Assembly (NCBI GenBank): GCA_012274445.1
Contig: JAAROD010000015.1
Span: 806,001-870,000, forward strand
Direction: 5' to 3'
Length of the DNA stretch: 64,000 nucleotides
Source of the DNA: Sclerotiophoma versabilis
Lineage: Eukaryota; Ascomycota; Dothideomycetes; Pleosporales; Didymellaceae
Positions 54,737 through 64,000 of the stretch are shown here, in pieces (within the stretch, counting starts at the first letter, position 1; each line of letters starts with the position of its first letter). The position numbers and the translations under genes were made by a program. The notes below the pieces were generated by a model. The model saw only the letters and a list, made by a program, of their open reading frames with translations, was not told the origin of the DNA and searched no databases.

Positions 54737-57355
54737 ATGACATACAGTCCACCACAGCAAGCAGAGCATATTCGTCATCAGCAATTGACCCCAGAGTCGC
54801 CGCGCCCACAACAAATCCCCTCGCCTGCGAACATCCCCATCCTGAGTCTTGATAAGCAGATGGACCCCGTCTTCGACGAGTCTGCCTACAACACTCAGAA
54901 TGCCACACCAGCGCCACAGTACCCGTCCGCCGCGTCGCATACATTGAACGTCCCTTCAAACACCGCGCCGCAGTTCGCCGACCAGTCGCACGTATCAGGG
55001 TTCCAAGATGTCGGAGCGCAGTCCGTTGGCAATGATGCGCCGACGGGAGGGCCTTCATCAGCATACGGCGGCGCAACGGGTACGCAGACGCAAGATAACT
55101 CTTCAATCCAGAATTATTCTGCAACACACCAAACAGGCGCTTCATCCACCCATGATGCGCAAGCTGCACCCTCCCAGAACCACTCCGCGTACCCATTTAC
55201 CCATAATAATGCGTACACCGCCCAGCCGGCTCCCGTCCAGTCTGCCCAAGGCACTCACTATCAGACTGAGGCCGCTGCTGGCGGCAATATTGACATACAA
55301 GCCTTGTTGGATTCTTTGACGCCTTCTGCAAACAATGCGCCATCCGGCCACTATGCCTCTCAGTTGTCATCTCAGTCTGCCCAGCCGCAAGGCAGCGTCT
55401 CAGCTTCATTACCCCAGCCGGCGTCCAACCTTCCTCCTCGACCACCTGCGCAGGAGAAGCCTGCCACACATCCCAACTATGACCCCAGCGATGATATCAG
55501 GTCATATCATCCCGGCAGTCAAATGCCTCCTAACACACAGCAGCGCGGCAACGGGCAATCGCAGGCTCTTGCGCCCCGTTCACATGCGGGGAGTCAGCAG
55601 CCGTCATCGATGGCAGCTCAGAGTGCACCTGCACCGGGAAGTGGTCAGGCACAAGTCCAGCGGAGCACGTCACCAGGCGATGACGAGGACGTACGATGGG
55701 GCCCCGAGGTGAACAGGCTGTACGAGGCCTTTCTGGAACAGGAGAGGAGGTTCGTGACTGAGGGGCAATGGGATCAGTTTCCAATGGGCTCGCGCCTGTT
55801 CATTGGTGAGTATTTTCCCAGCCCTACCTCCAAAGTCATCTAACGTGCATCAGGCAACCTCCCGACCGAGAAGGTCACAAAACGAGACATCTTCCACCGA
55901 TTCTATCGACACGGCAAGCTTGCACAGATCTCAATCAAACAAGCATATGGCTTCGTTCAATTCTTGGATTCCGAATCATGTCGACGGGCATTGGACACAG
56001 AGCAGGGACAAGCAGTGCGTGGTAGGAAGATGCGTAAGTGCAGCCAGTTTGACAAAAGTGGGCTTGTATTGACAGCAGTAGATTTGGAGATCTCCAAGCC
56101 ACAACGCAATACAAAGAAGGCTGAACCAACGCCCAACAACACGGCTCGTCGACGCTCAAGATCTCCTGACTACAATAGAGGTGGCACGGGTGCTTCACGA
56201 GATGGAAGATACAGTGGACCTCAGAACTCAATGTCACCGAGAGACCGTGACAGACGTTTCCGCGACCGGGATGACTACCGACCTCTGCGCTCCCCTTCTC
56301 CTCGTGGCCCGCCTCGAGGTATGCGGTCAAGAGACAGGAGCCGCGACAGGTATGACGGTCGGTATCGTAGTCGATCACGCACGCCAACTCGTCGTTACAA
56401 AAGTCCATCGCCAAGGCGTGATCCCGACGATGACTTGGTTCTGCCTCGTAGACCGCCGCACGAGGTACCTGACATTCAGGTCCTTGTTCTCAACGAAGGA
56501 CTTCCTCGGTCAGTACTCGCACGATCAACGCTAGGACACCATGTACTGACTCGCACAGTGACTTCATACGATACGTCGAAGACACATTCCGCACTCAGAA
56601 CTTGCGTATAAATGTCCTCATCATGAGCCCTCGTCTGCCTGAAGCAGCAGTCGTGCGGAGGCAGATTATTGAGGGTGTTCTCGCTATCGTGAGGCTTGAC
56701 ATAGGTTCGCTTGCAAAGGGCAAGGTCAACGTGCAAGTCTTCGATCGACGCGGTGGTGCTGGTAATGTTCAGTTCAATGGTTAGTATTGCGTCGCACTGA
56801 ATCTGTCCACCGCTAACTTCCCCAGAATATGCCGATCTCGACCTCATTACAGCTGCTATGCTTATCAATAACGCAAAGCAGACTGCTCAAGCAGCCCAAC
56901 CACCAGCGCCAGCCTACGGCTACACTCCGCCTATGCCGCAGTACGCCCAAACCACTGCAAACCCATTCCCACCTGCACCAGCCGCCCAGCCCAACAACAT
57001 TTCCAACATCATCTCCTCCCTCGATCCAAGCACGCTCTCACAGCTGCTTGGCGCCATGTCGCAGCAAAGTAACGTTGCCCAGAACACCCAGCCTGCGTCT
57101 GGCATCAACGCCGATCTTGCACGCCTCCTTGCCCAAGTGTCTAGCCCTAGCCAGACCCCTGGCTTCAGCTCTGCTGCTCAATCACAGCAACCACAGCATC
57201 CACAACTCGGCCAACCCCAATACTCAGCTCTTGCCGCCATGCTTGGAGGTCAATCTCAGCCCGCTGCTCCACCTGTCCAGCCACCAACACAACAACCGGG
57301 AGGCGCTCCTGATATGAATGAGATAATGGCACAGTTGGCCAAGTACCAGCGTTGA
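54737..57355 (+). CDS. NAB3: Nab3-like nuclear RNA-binding protein
   Basis: In yeast, Nab3 acts with Nrd1 and Sen1 to end transcription of non-coding RNAs and send them to the exosome. Five exons (54737-55805, 55854-56033, 56079-56508, 56559-56779, 56826-57355) encode 809 residues. Seen: a long Gln/Ser/Pro-rich N-terminus; an acidic DDEDVRWG stretch; one RRM at about 350-425 (RLFIGNLP RNP2-like, YGFVQF RNP1-like); an Arg/Ser/Asp-rich SR-like segment; a folded block (DFIRYVEDTFRTQNLRINVLIM ... GVLAIVRLD) that matches the Nab3 post-RRM domain; and a Gln/Pro-rich tail ending in a short helix. Intron 2 (45 nt) has no stop, so its retention is frame-neutral. The start is ATG 54737; the TTG at 54716 is ignored. 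Confidence 0.88.
56034..56078 (+). other. NAB3 intron 2, frame-neutral
   Basis: This is a 45 nt intron, GTAAGT donor and CAG acceptor. Its length is a multiple of three and it has no in-frame stop, so an unspliced transcript would insert 15 residues before the last RRM strand (RKM|LDLEISKPQ). Confidence 0.75.
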
Positions 57356-58282
57356 ATGCCTCGTCTTTTGCATATCAGTTGACACTTTCTAGGACCGAAG
57401 GCGTGATGCTATTGCCATTCGTTGATCTGCCTGGTGGCCTCTTCGTGCTGATAAAGATACCAAAAAGTTCACCTGCTCCTGATCTCGAGGCTAGCCTCAT
57501 CAAGAACGACGGTACCCCCCATCCGTCTAAGGTCGTCTGATGTGTTGCTATTGGTGTAGCTTACAGACACGAGCATCTACCTGGAGGCGTCTTACGAATC
57601 CGCCCCTTCTACGACCCTCCCGTACCGCTCAGCACCTACATCTCCAATCTGCTTCGTCTTACAGCGACGACTCTTTTGTATATGTTGCCCAAGCCAAAGT
57701 TGTACCGGTCAGCGACTTTGTTCGTCTGATACATCGTTTGAGCGAGTAATAACCCTGTACGACCGGTTCACATATAGTAGTTCGCGTTCGCGGTACGGCA
57801 TCACTTGCTTGCTTTTGCGAGGCGTTGCCGACATCTACAGTTTTATATGGGTGCATGCATGTGTTGGCGTCTGCTCTTATTTTGTTTTCTGTCTCTACTT
57901 CTTTGTCTTAGCGATCGTTTAGCGATTCATTGGAAGGCATAGAAGGTTGTAAGTCCCGTGTAGGCGAATCGGAGTCTGTACTATCATCTTGCTGAGCGTA
58001 AATTTGACCTCAAGTTGCAATCGATTCGACTCAAAACACCACCGCCAAGGGCTGGTAGACGCGTAAACCTCGCATAACGCTTGACTGAGCCTAGCGCGTT
58101 CGCGAAGTGTGATGACATCGCGCGGCCGTTTCCCGCGGGCGGATCGCTGACAGGGATTCGCTCCTTTCTCAAAGTCGCGAATCGAGACGTCACTCATTGC
58201 ACCCGTATAACCTCCGTCGCTCTTTCCAACTTTCGCTCCTTACACCAATTGTCTTTCTGGGTCTGAAAGTACACACATCGTG
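57356..58282. other. intergenic between NAB3 and the LETM1-like gene
   Basis: About 930 bp. Short open frames in 57352-57749 are not supported as genes. Confidence 0.45.
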
Positions 58283-59572
58283 ATGAAGCCACGGCCATCA
58301 TTTTCCGCCTTCATCGTTCCGGTACGATCAAATGGCGCATTCGCGCTGGCGCAAATGCAATGTCGCAGAAGCGTGCATTTTCAAAGCACAGCATTGAGTA
58401 CACGAACACATTGGGTGGACAAAAGATGGAATCCAACAGTGCACGCGACACGCTATGCATCCATATCCACATCCACTACGTCGAAACCACGCTATGGAGT
58501 ACAACCACCACCCGCAAAATCGAAAGCCGCAAAATCGACCGTTCCAGCGAAACCCCCCAAGTCCGCACCACCGGCGAAACTATCCTCTGCAAGCCACTCC
58601 ACTGCCCCCGCAAAGCGCACCGCACCACAACCCACCACCCCAGTGACTCCCAACAGCATCGCCGGCGCAAACGACAAACTAAACCCACCGTCCTTCACAT
58701 ATGCCCCCGAACTCTCCGTGCCGGCGCGAAAAGAAGGCCAAAATTATGCTTCGTACCTCTTCAGCTGCGGCAAAGCGTACCTCACATTCTACAAAACCGG
58801 CATCTCACACACCCGCCAAACGCTACGATACGCCAAACAAGTGCGCGCCAAGATTGCAGACCAAGGCAAAGGCTTCAGCAAAGACATAGCCGGATCTGGC
58901 ATTCTCTCGCGCTCAGAATGGCAAGTCCTGCGGCGCTCCAAACGCGACCTATTGCGGCTGCCGGTTATGGGTTTCCTAATCCTTGCGCTCGGCGAATGGC
59001 TGCCTCTTGTGGTTATTTATCTAACGCCGGTGATTCCAGAGGCATGCCGTATTCCGGCCCAGGTCGAGCGCGTACTGCGCAAGAAAGAGGAGAAGAGGAA
59101 GGAGAGACTGAACAGGATCGCGGTTCATGCGTTGAGGCTGCAGAGTCAGGATCGCACGCCCAGGACCGATGAGAACGCAATCCGGCTTGCGGCTGCGGCG
59201 GAAGGATTATTGAGTCCGGAGAAGAAGGTTGGGAAGGAGGGCGGCATGGCCATGGCGAGTGCAATTGTACCCCCGGATGCTTCCAACGACCTGAGCTTGT
59301 TCCATTTGTTACTTCTCTCGGCACGGTTAGATTGCCATCCGAGAATCTTGGATAAGTTGTCCATCACGCCGCCGAAGTGGCTGGTGCAGCGCAATGTAAG
59401 CAGAACGCTGGCGTATCTGACGCAGGACGACGAGTTAATAAGGCGGGATGGCGGGAGCCAGGCGCTGAATAAACGAGAATTGCTGCGCGCGTGCGTGGAG
59501 AGGGGGATTGATGTGCTTGGGAAGAGCGAGGCGGAACAGAGGAAGAGCTTGGGTCAGTGGTATAAGTTATAG
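58283..59572 (+). CDS. mitochondrial LETM1 ribosome-binding-domain protein
   Basis: An inner-membrane protein of the LETM1/Mdm38-like group, tied to K+/H+ exchange and insertion of mitochondrially made proteins. It is a single exon of 429 residues. An Arg/Ser-rich presequence is followed by a long Lys/Pro/Ala-rich linker. Then comes the LETM1-like core: SRSEWQVLRRSKRDLLRLPVMGFL, a membrane segment LILALGEWLPLVVIYLTPVIPEACRIP, and the C-terminal ribosome-binding part (LTQDDELIRRDGGSQALNKRELLRACVERGIDVLG). The core order is typical. It is shorter than Mdm38, so it may be the separate LETM1-like paralogue found in filamentous fungi; that assignment is inferred. ATG 58283 is the first ATG; a GTG one codon earlier is in frame only. 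Confidence 0.85.
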   Translation: MKPRPSFSAFIVPVRSNGAFALAQMQCRRSVHFQSTALSTRTHWVDKRWNPTVHATRYASISTSTTSKPRYGVQPPPAKSKAAKSTVPAKPPKSAPPAKLSSASHSTAPAKRTAPQPTTPVTPNSIAGANDKLNPPSFTYAPELSVPARKEGQNYASYLFSCGKAYLTFYKTGISHTRQTLRYAKQVRAKIADQGKGFSKDIAGSGILSRSEWQVLRRSKRDLLRLPVMGFLILALGEWLPLVVIYLTPVIPEACRIPAQVERVLRKKEEKRKERLNRIAVHALRLQSQDRTPRTDENAIRLAAAAEGLLSPEKKVGKEGGMAMASAIVPPDASNDLSLFHLLLLSARLDCHPRILDKLSITPPKWLVQRNVSRTLAYLTQDDELIRRDGGSQALNKRELLRACVERGIDVLGKSEAEQRKSLGQWYKL

Positions 59573-61955
59573 AGAGCATTGCCTTGGTAAGAGTTGAAGT
59601 GAATGTACATGTACGGCGATGGGGATATATGTTTGATGTATGATTATGATCATGTCGATAGAGTCAAGAGCTAGTTTTGGTTAGACAAGACATGATAGAC
59701 GGAATTACAACAGTGCTCATGTAGAAGATGTACAGGATATGTAGGAGGGATACCTGATCTGCGCAATAAGGCCTCAGTTTGCAAGTGGTGGTCCTGGTAT
59801 TGTGCTATGTGTGAGTACACTTCGAAAAGGATGTGGGCCATGTTGACGTGTGACAGAGGTCTGAAGCGTTTACGCAGAGTCACCTATCTTGTCTTGGACG
59901 TTTCATCAATGTCTTGACATCTTACACGGTTGCGAAGGTGGCAGGCAAGCTCTGCCTGGAGTTACTGTAAAAGCGGCTCTCAGAGGAAGTCGGCAACCTA
60001 TGACAGACAAGACAGACAGAGAGCATACGGCACCGCTCAAATAAATCTCGAAGTCCTCTAGTTGTTCTGCCTGTTCAGGCTCAGGTAGTCAGTTTTGGTG
60101 AGTCTTCCTTCGAACTCATCCTCATGTTCATGAAGACCAAAAGATGCAAATTCGTCGATTGGCTTGCCGCGCTAGCATATTAGACTTAAGCTCGTGAGTT
60201 GAGTCGGCCCAGTTTCATGTCCAGTCCGCTTAGACTCCGGGGTACTTGGTTTCACAATATCCAATATCGCGGTTCGGTTCCCTTCTCCGAGCGTTGTGAA
60301 AGTGGTGCAGGATTTAGCGGCGATTTGTGACGACCGGTGCCAAGACATCAAGGATCAAGAGATCGAAAATGATGCTGAAGATCAGAATTGACTGAAAGCG
60401 GGGTCTTCGATACGCGATGGGATGTTGCGGCAGCGGTGCGCCCTGTGTGGGCATCGGCGCGTCGGCGCGTCAGTAAGGGCTGCGATGTTCACTGAGGTGA
60501 GCCCATGAATTCCAGAGAAGATGCTTTGAGAAGCAGAACTCTTTCCTCAGAGGGCTCCTCCGATTTCAGCATCTTGATCGGGCCTTTTGCTTCGCACATG
60601 ATTCGGCTTCGGCACCCTCGCGTTCAAGTCATCAGCAATCCCTGTCCGTTGGGATCCATCTTCCCCTGGTGATAATCGCCACTAGCGATGATAGCTCATA
60701 CGAAACTTCAAAGTACTGGACAGTCGGTGTACCCTGATGAAGTGTTTCGAAGCGTCGTCCAACAGGCATAGCCTTCTGTGTTGACGTGGTGGGTCTTTAT
60801 TCCTCGGCTGGCCCGGATGTAGGAGGTTGGCATACACAAACTCTCATCATGCGATAGTGTACCTCCACCTTATGCCGTTCGAGTGGAGTCTCTCCAATGG
60901 CCAGAGACAATTTGACAAATTTGGCTGTGCGAAATCGGAATCGACCGGCTGACACGAGGCACTGTTGGCGTACGCGTAGGAGATAGCAATGAAGCAAGTA
61001 TTGAAGAGCAGATTCACCGACATGTGTCGTAGGCGAAAGCTTTCAGAAAATTCTAGAGGCGTCGTAGAGATATTGGTTTGGTCAAATTTCGTGTGGTTTG
61101 CGCTTTCTAAGAGGGGTCGATGCTAATCGTAGTCAGCCCTGCAGAGAGATGCATCGGCGATCGCGCTTCAGCCCAGACCCAGGATCAAAACCTGATCTGG
61201 GGCCACGTTGAGAGGCTTGGTACAGGCTTAGTCGAAAGTGGAAGGTTTGTCAAACGTGAGTAGGATGAGGTTAAGAAGACGTTAAACCCTGAATTATGCG
61301 AGGTGTCAAACACCCCAGTGGTGCCTTCCTTCCAGGAGCACCACATGACGTAAAAAGGGGATCTTCGAAAATACTTTTTTCGAGAGTTTGGTCTATTGGG
61401 AGAGGTAAAGGCCGGTTTTGCTGAAGGGGTTATTTCAGGACAGCATCTGTCGACAGTATTAGCCAGCGTTCGCCTTCGCTCGTTCCCCCTTATCGTACAT
61501 AACCTCCATACGATCGAACACCGACACAAACTTCGACACAAACGCCAACACACTGAAGCATCGGCATTCAATCTTAAGCCCGGCGCCTGCAGAGCTCCAG
61601 AAACAAGCATATCTTGCAAGATTATTGCGACGTGCTCGACCGTCGATCGATCGACTACGAAAGCAATCCATACCATCGCGACCATGTCATGCTCCCCTCT
61701 CTCATACCAAACTATACTACCTCATTTGAGCGGGGATAGTCAATAACGTTTGATGAGCACGATCTGAGATCGCTTTGCAGCGCATTCCGGAGTTATTAGA
61801 CTCCACATACCTTACACGTAGCTGTAGGGAAGAGTGCCTGCGAATCTCATCAGAAGAGAACTGCTCGACTAGGAGGGAAAGACTTCAAAGACAATATTGT
61901 CAAAAAAAACCAAGAAGGCTGTGAGGAATTCGATAAGACCACCTCAAGACCGGGG
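59573..61955. other. gene-poor stretch, 2.4 kb
   Basis: No coding frame here has family content; open frames are short and scattered. It may contain unannotated transcripts or decayed DNA. Confidence 0.4.
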
Positions 61956-62207
61956 ATGTGCACCAATTTCACCCTCAAGCACGTCACCTGCAGTCATTAC
62001 TCTTGGGTCAAGCGCCTTTGTCACCGAGGAACAGAGTGCACCCTCCAGACTGAGGTGCAGAGTACGAAAGGCGGAGAATGCTGGGACTGCGACCCAGGGC
62101 AGGCGCCACCTGACGCCATATTCTCGGATGGAAAGAAGATTGAGGTGGTCTGGGGAAGGGTGAACAAGAAAAGCAAGAGCTCGCCTAGAGTCACTGGGTC
62201 ATCCTGA
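61956..62207 (+). CDS. small Cys-rich protein, unknown
   Basis: An 83-residue frame from ATG 61956. It has a regular Cys/His pattern (MC...TCSHYSWVKRLC...TEC...GECWDCD) reminiscent of short Cys-rich fungal proteins that may bind zinc. No signal peptide is evident. It ends about 50 bp before the decayed BTB gene. It may be a real small gene or a remnant. Confidence 0.45.
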   Translation: MCTNFTLKHVTCSHYSWVKRLCHRGTECTLQTEVQSTKGGECWDCDPGQAPPDAIFSDGKKIEVVWGRVNKKSKSSPRVTGSS

Positions 62208-62252
62208 AATAGCACCCCAAAGTGACGCTTGTAGTAGAAGGCAAGTGCTTGA

Positions 62253-62870
62253 TATTGGCAGCTAGTGCAGTATAGTGGCTTCATCGAGGTACTGGTAGGG
62301 ATCGGCGAACAACAAACGAGATTTGCTGTTCATGAACAACTTCTGTCCGCTAAGTTGCTCTTTCTCAAGAAGGCACTGTCAGGAAACTGGATTGAAGCCA
62401 AGGAAAGAGTCGTTCGATTGCCTGAAGGCGACCAAGTAGCTTTCCAAGCCTATGTTGATCTCCTGTACACCAAGCAAACCGCTGTTGTTCCGCACTCGAC
62501 CTCAGTGCGCATTGTTGCTAGTGTTGAACAGGAGCTTCTCAGCAAGCACATATGACTTGCCGAGAAGCTCCAAAATGTTGATGCAAAGAACAAGACTCTA
62601 ACCACATTTGTTGCAAGTCCAATGGAGAAGCGCCTCGATGGAAAGTGTACTTCCCAAATCACAATACCATACAAACCATCTATGAGTGTACGTCGGCCAG
62701 TTCTCCATCAAGCAAGCTCGTGGTGGATACTTTCACTGCAAAGAGACGACGATGCAATGGATGGATCGCGCGGATAAGTGAACCGAGGATTTTGCGTGGG
62801 ATCTGCTGTACAGTTTCTTGACAAGGCGCGTTAGGTCTTTGGAAGTCAACACTTTAACCCCCTCTATATA
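62253..62870 (+). pseudogene. broken BTB/POZ-domain protein gene
   Basis: The plus strand encodes recognisable pieces of a fungal BTB/POZ protein in three frames. Frame A (from about 62265) gives YSGFIEVLVGIGEQQTRFAVHEQLL and WIEAKERVVRLPEGDQVAFQAYVDLLY, the BTB core. It hits TGA at 62553-62555 and then continues with LAEKLQNVDAKNKTL up to about 62645. Frame B continues from about 62648 with IQTIYECTSASSPSSKLVVDTFTA. Frame C follows from about 62755 with a second TGA at 62779-62781 and then FAWDLLYSFLTRRVRS. Two stops and two frame changes make a functional product unlikely. No start codon is clear. Such proteins usually bind Cullin-3 or dimerise; this copy probably does neither. Confidence 0.75.
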
Positions 62871-63709
62871 TGGAGCCAGAAGAGACCTAGAAGCCTTATG
62901 GTTGGAGCGACGCCGGGAGCATCATCTGGAGGAATTACATTGTCAGTTGCGTTCCCGTGCAGGTAATCAGGTGTATTCAATATCGGGTAGATTGATAAAA
63001 TCGTTCTACCGGCTTGCCTTCACAGTTGGATCAACGGAGGAAGGAAAGAACGAGCTGGAAGGTTGACCCATCCGATGGTGTTTCTCAATGTCATTCCTCT
63101 CTACGGATGTCGACGATGCCACAGAGCCACAGTTTTTACAAAGGCTTTCTCTTTACTGAAATTTACCCTTGGGGTACGTAGGACCGTATTACTTTAGTCG
63201 ACAAAGCGCCTTTGTCCTATATACAGATCTAAAAGGATACACCAATTAAGCTACGTCATTCCCACATCATTCAATTATCCCGGGTATCACAAGCCCGCCT
63301 TGACCAGTCCCAGATCGTCCACACAGAGAGTCTGACTCATGCGGCTTACGCAGGGTCTTCTTCACTCAAGCTTGCCACCGACATTGCAGGCTCACTATGC
63401 TCGTCATACTCATACAGAAGGCTGAAGATAGAAGTCAGACTATGTAAAAGGAGCCACAGGGCAGGAGCAACAAGACAAAGGCAAAATGGCAGTGACAACA
63501 AGGGAAGAAGCATATAAACGACTGAACATAGGCGTTGCGTGAAAATTGAAGCAATCGATGATGCTTTCCATGGGACTACTATTAGCAGGTAATCTTCGAG
63601 TTTTTCTCATGTTCAACAGATCTATGTCCTCTCCCTAGACGGGGGTATTGCGAGTCTCGCCACAACAACTTCGACGCTGCTGATTCGTTCGCGGGTACAT
63701 TCAAGATAT
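62871..63709. other. intergenic
   Basis: About 840 bp. The frame of the BTB remnant stays open to 63066, but the sequence after about 62870 is not recognisable. Nothing else seen. Confidence 0.4.
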
Positions 63710-63982
63710 TCAAAAGCTTGGACGACGCTTGGGCGACACAACAGCCATGTCATCTTCCGCGAGAGTCGGGTCTTTCGTAACGATCATGTGAAGGATATCC
63801 TTGACTGCTTTGTCCGGTTGTCCAGTATGTTGAACAAGTCTAACATAAGCTTTGACATCAGCGTTGTGAGTTTTCTTGCTGATTTCTCTCGACTCCTTGG
63901 TAGAGACAATCTCACCGTAAATGCACGATTTATAACGCTGGGGCATCAGACCCGACTTTCGACCTTTCAGCTCGGGGTCCAT
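63710..63982 (-). CDS. short hypothetical protein near window edge
   Basis: A 90-residue frame from ATG 63982, basic and hydrophilic (KGRKSGLMPQRYKSCIYGEIV ... VKDILHMIVTKDPTLAEDD). I do not recognise it. It may be a whole small gene or an exon of a gene extending past the window end. Confidence 0.3.
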   Translation of the reverse strand: MDPELKGRKSGLMPQRYKSCIYGEIVSTKESREISKKTHNADVKAYVRLVQHTGQPDKAVKDILHMIVTKDPTLAEDDMAVVSPKRRPSF

Positions 63983-64000
63983 ACAGGTCAGTGTAATGCT

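Noticed and set aside
58360..59172. 270-codon frame overlapping the LETM1-like gene
   Set aside because: Same strand but different frame; it lacks domain features, whereas the LETM1-like frame has clear ones.
59671..61746. Short frames in the gene-poor end (for example 61185-61685 on the minus strand)
   Set aside because: Some open frames start at TTG or GTG, which I do not accept as fungal starts without support, and none of the frames has recognisable content.

Overview
The window reads as nuclear chromosomal DNA of a filamentous ascomycete, most likely a dothideomycete such as one of the Pleosporales. The reasons are the spliced genes with 45-100 nt GT-AG introns, the gene content (an ApsB/Mto1-type microtubule organiser, BLI-3, Spt10, Nab3, a fungal GH20 chitobiase, Cwh43) and short intergenic spaces. 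The class is an inference from style and content; no marker gene is present. I found no rRNA, tRNA, CRISPR array or intact transposon. Intron positions were chosen by hand so that GT/AG borders, reading frame and family conservation agree.

Layout. 0.7-6 kb: RecQ/Sgs1-type helicase (-). 6.4-8 kb: PLP-dependent decarboxylase (+). 8.5-10.4 kb: F-box/transglutaminase-like/YccV protein (+). 10.6-14.4 kb: POM152 (-), divergent from NUP42 (+, 15.1-17 kb). 17.3-18.6 kb: GT8 glycosyltransferase (+). 20-21.8 kb: GH20 hexosaminidase (+). 22.4-24 kb: Spt10-like GNAT with integrase-type zinc finger (+). 24.5-25.9 kb: AT-hook coiled-coil protein (-). 26.9-31.5 kb: ApsB/Mto1-like protein (-). 32.3-33.6 kb: RPA34 (-), divergent from GRC3 (+, 33.9-36.1 kb). 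36.2-37 kb: BLI-3-like flavin-fold protein (-). 37.6-39.4 kb: an open frame joining a FAR1-type DNA-binding domain to an SMP-30/gluconolactonase domain (+). 40.6-42 kb: GT90 (+). 42.2-42.5 kb: small unknown protein (-). 44.8-46.4 kb: NCS1 nucleobase permease (+), convergent with an NmrA-like reductase (-, to 47.5 kb). 48.2-51.7 kb: CWH43 in twelve exons (-), divergent from UTP6 (+, to 53.3 kb). 53.5-54.3 kb: ICT1-type mitochondrial release factor (-). 54.7-57.4 kb: NAB3 (+). 58.3-59.6 kb: LETM1-like mitochondrial protein (+). 59.6-64 kb: gene-poor end with a small Cys-rich ORF and a broken BTB/POZ gene.

Most genes are housekeeping and several share a process. RPA34, GRC3 and UTP6 serve rRNA synthesis and processing. 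POM152 and NUP42 are nuclear pore components. RecQ, Spt10, Nab3 and the AT-hook protein act on DNA, chromatin or RNA. Two functionally matched pairs (POM152/NUP42 and RPA34/GRC3) are divergent and may share promoters.

No clear new multi-gene system is visible. The items most worth a second look are the FAR1/SMP-30 fusion, the decayed BTB gene, the intron-dense CWH43 5' half, and a frame-neutral intron in the NAB3 RRM.
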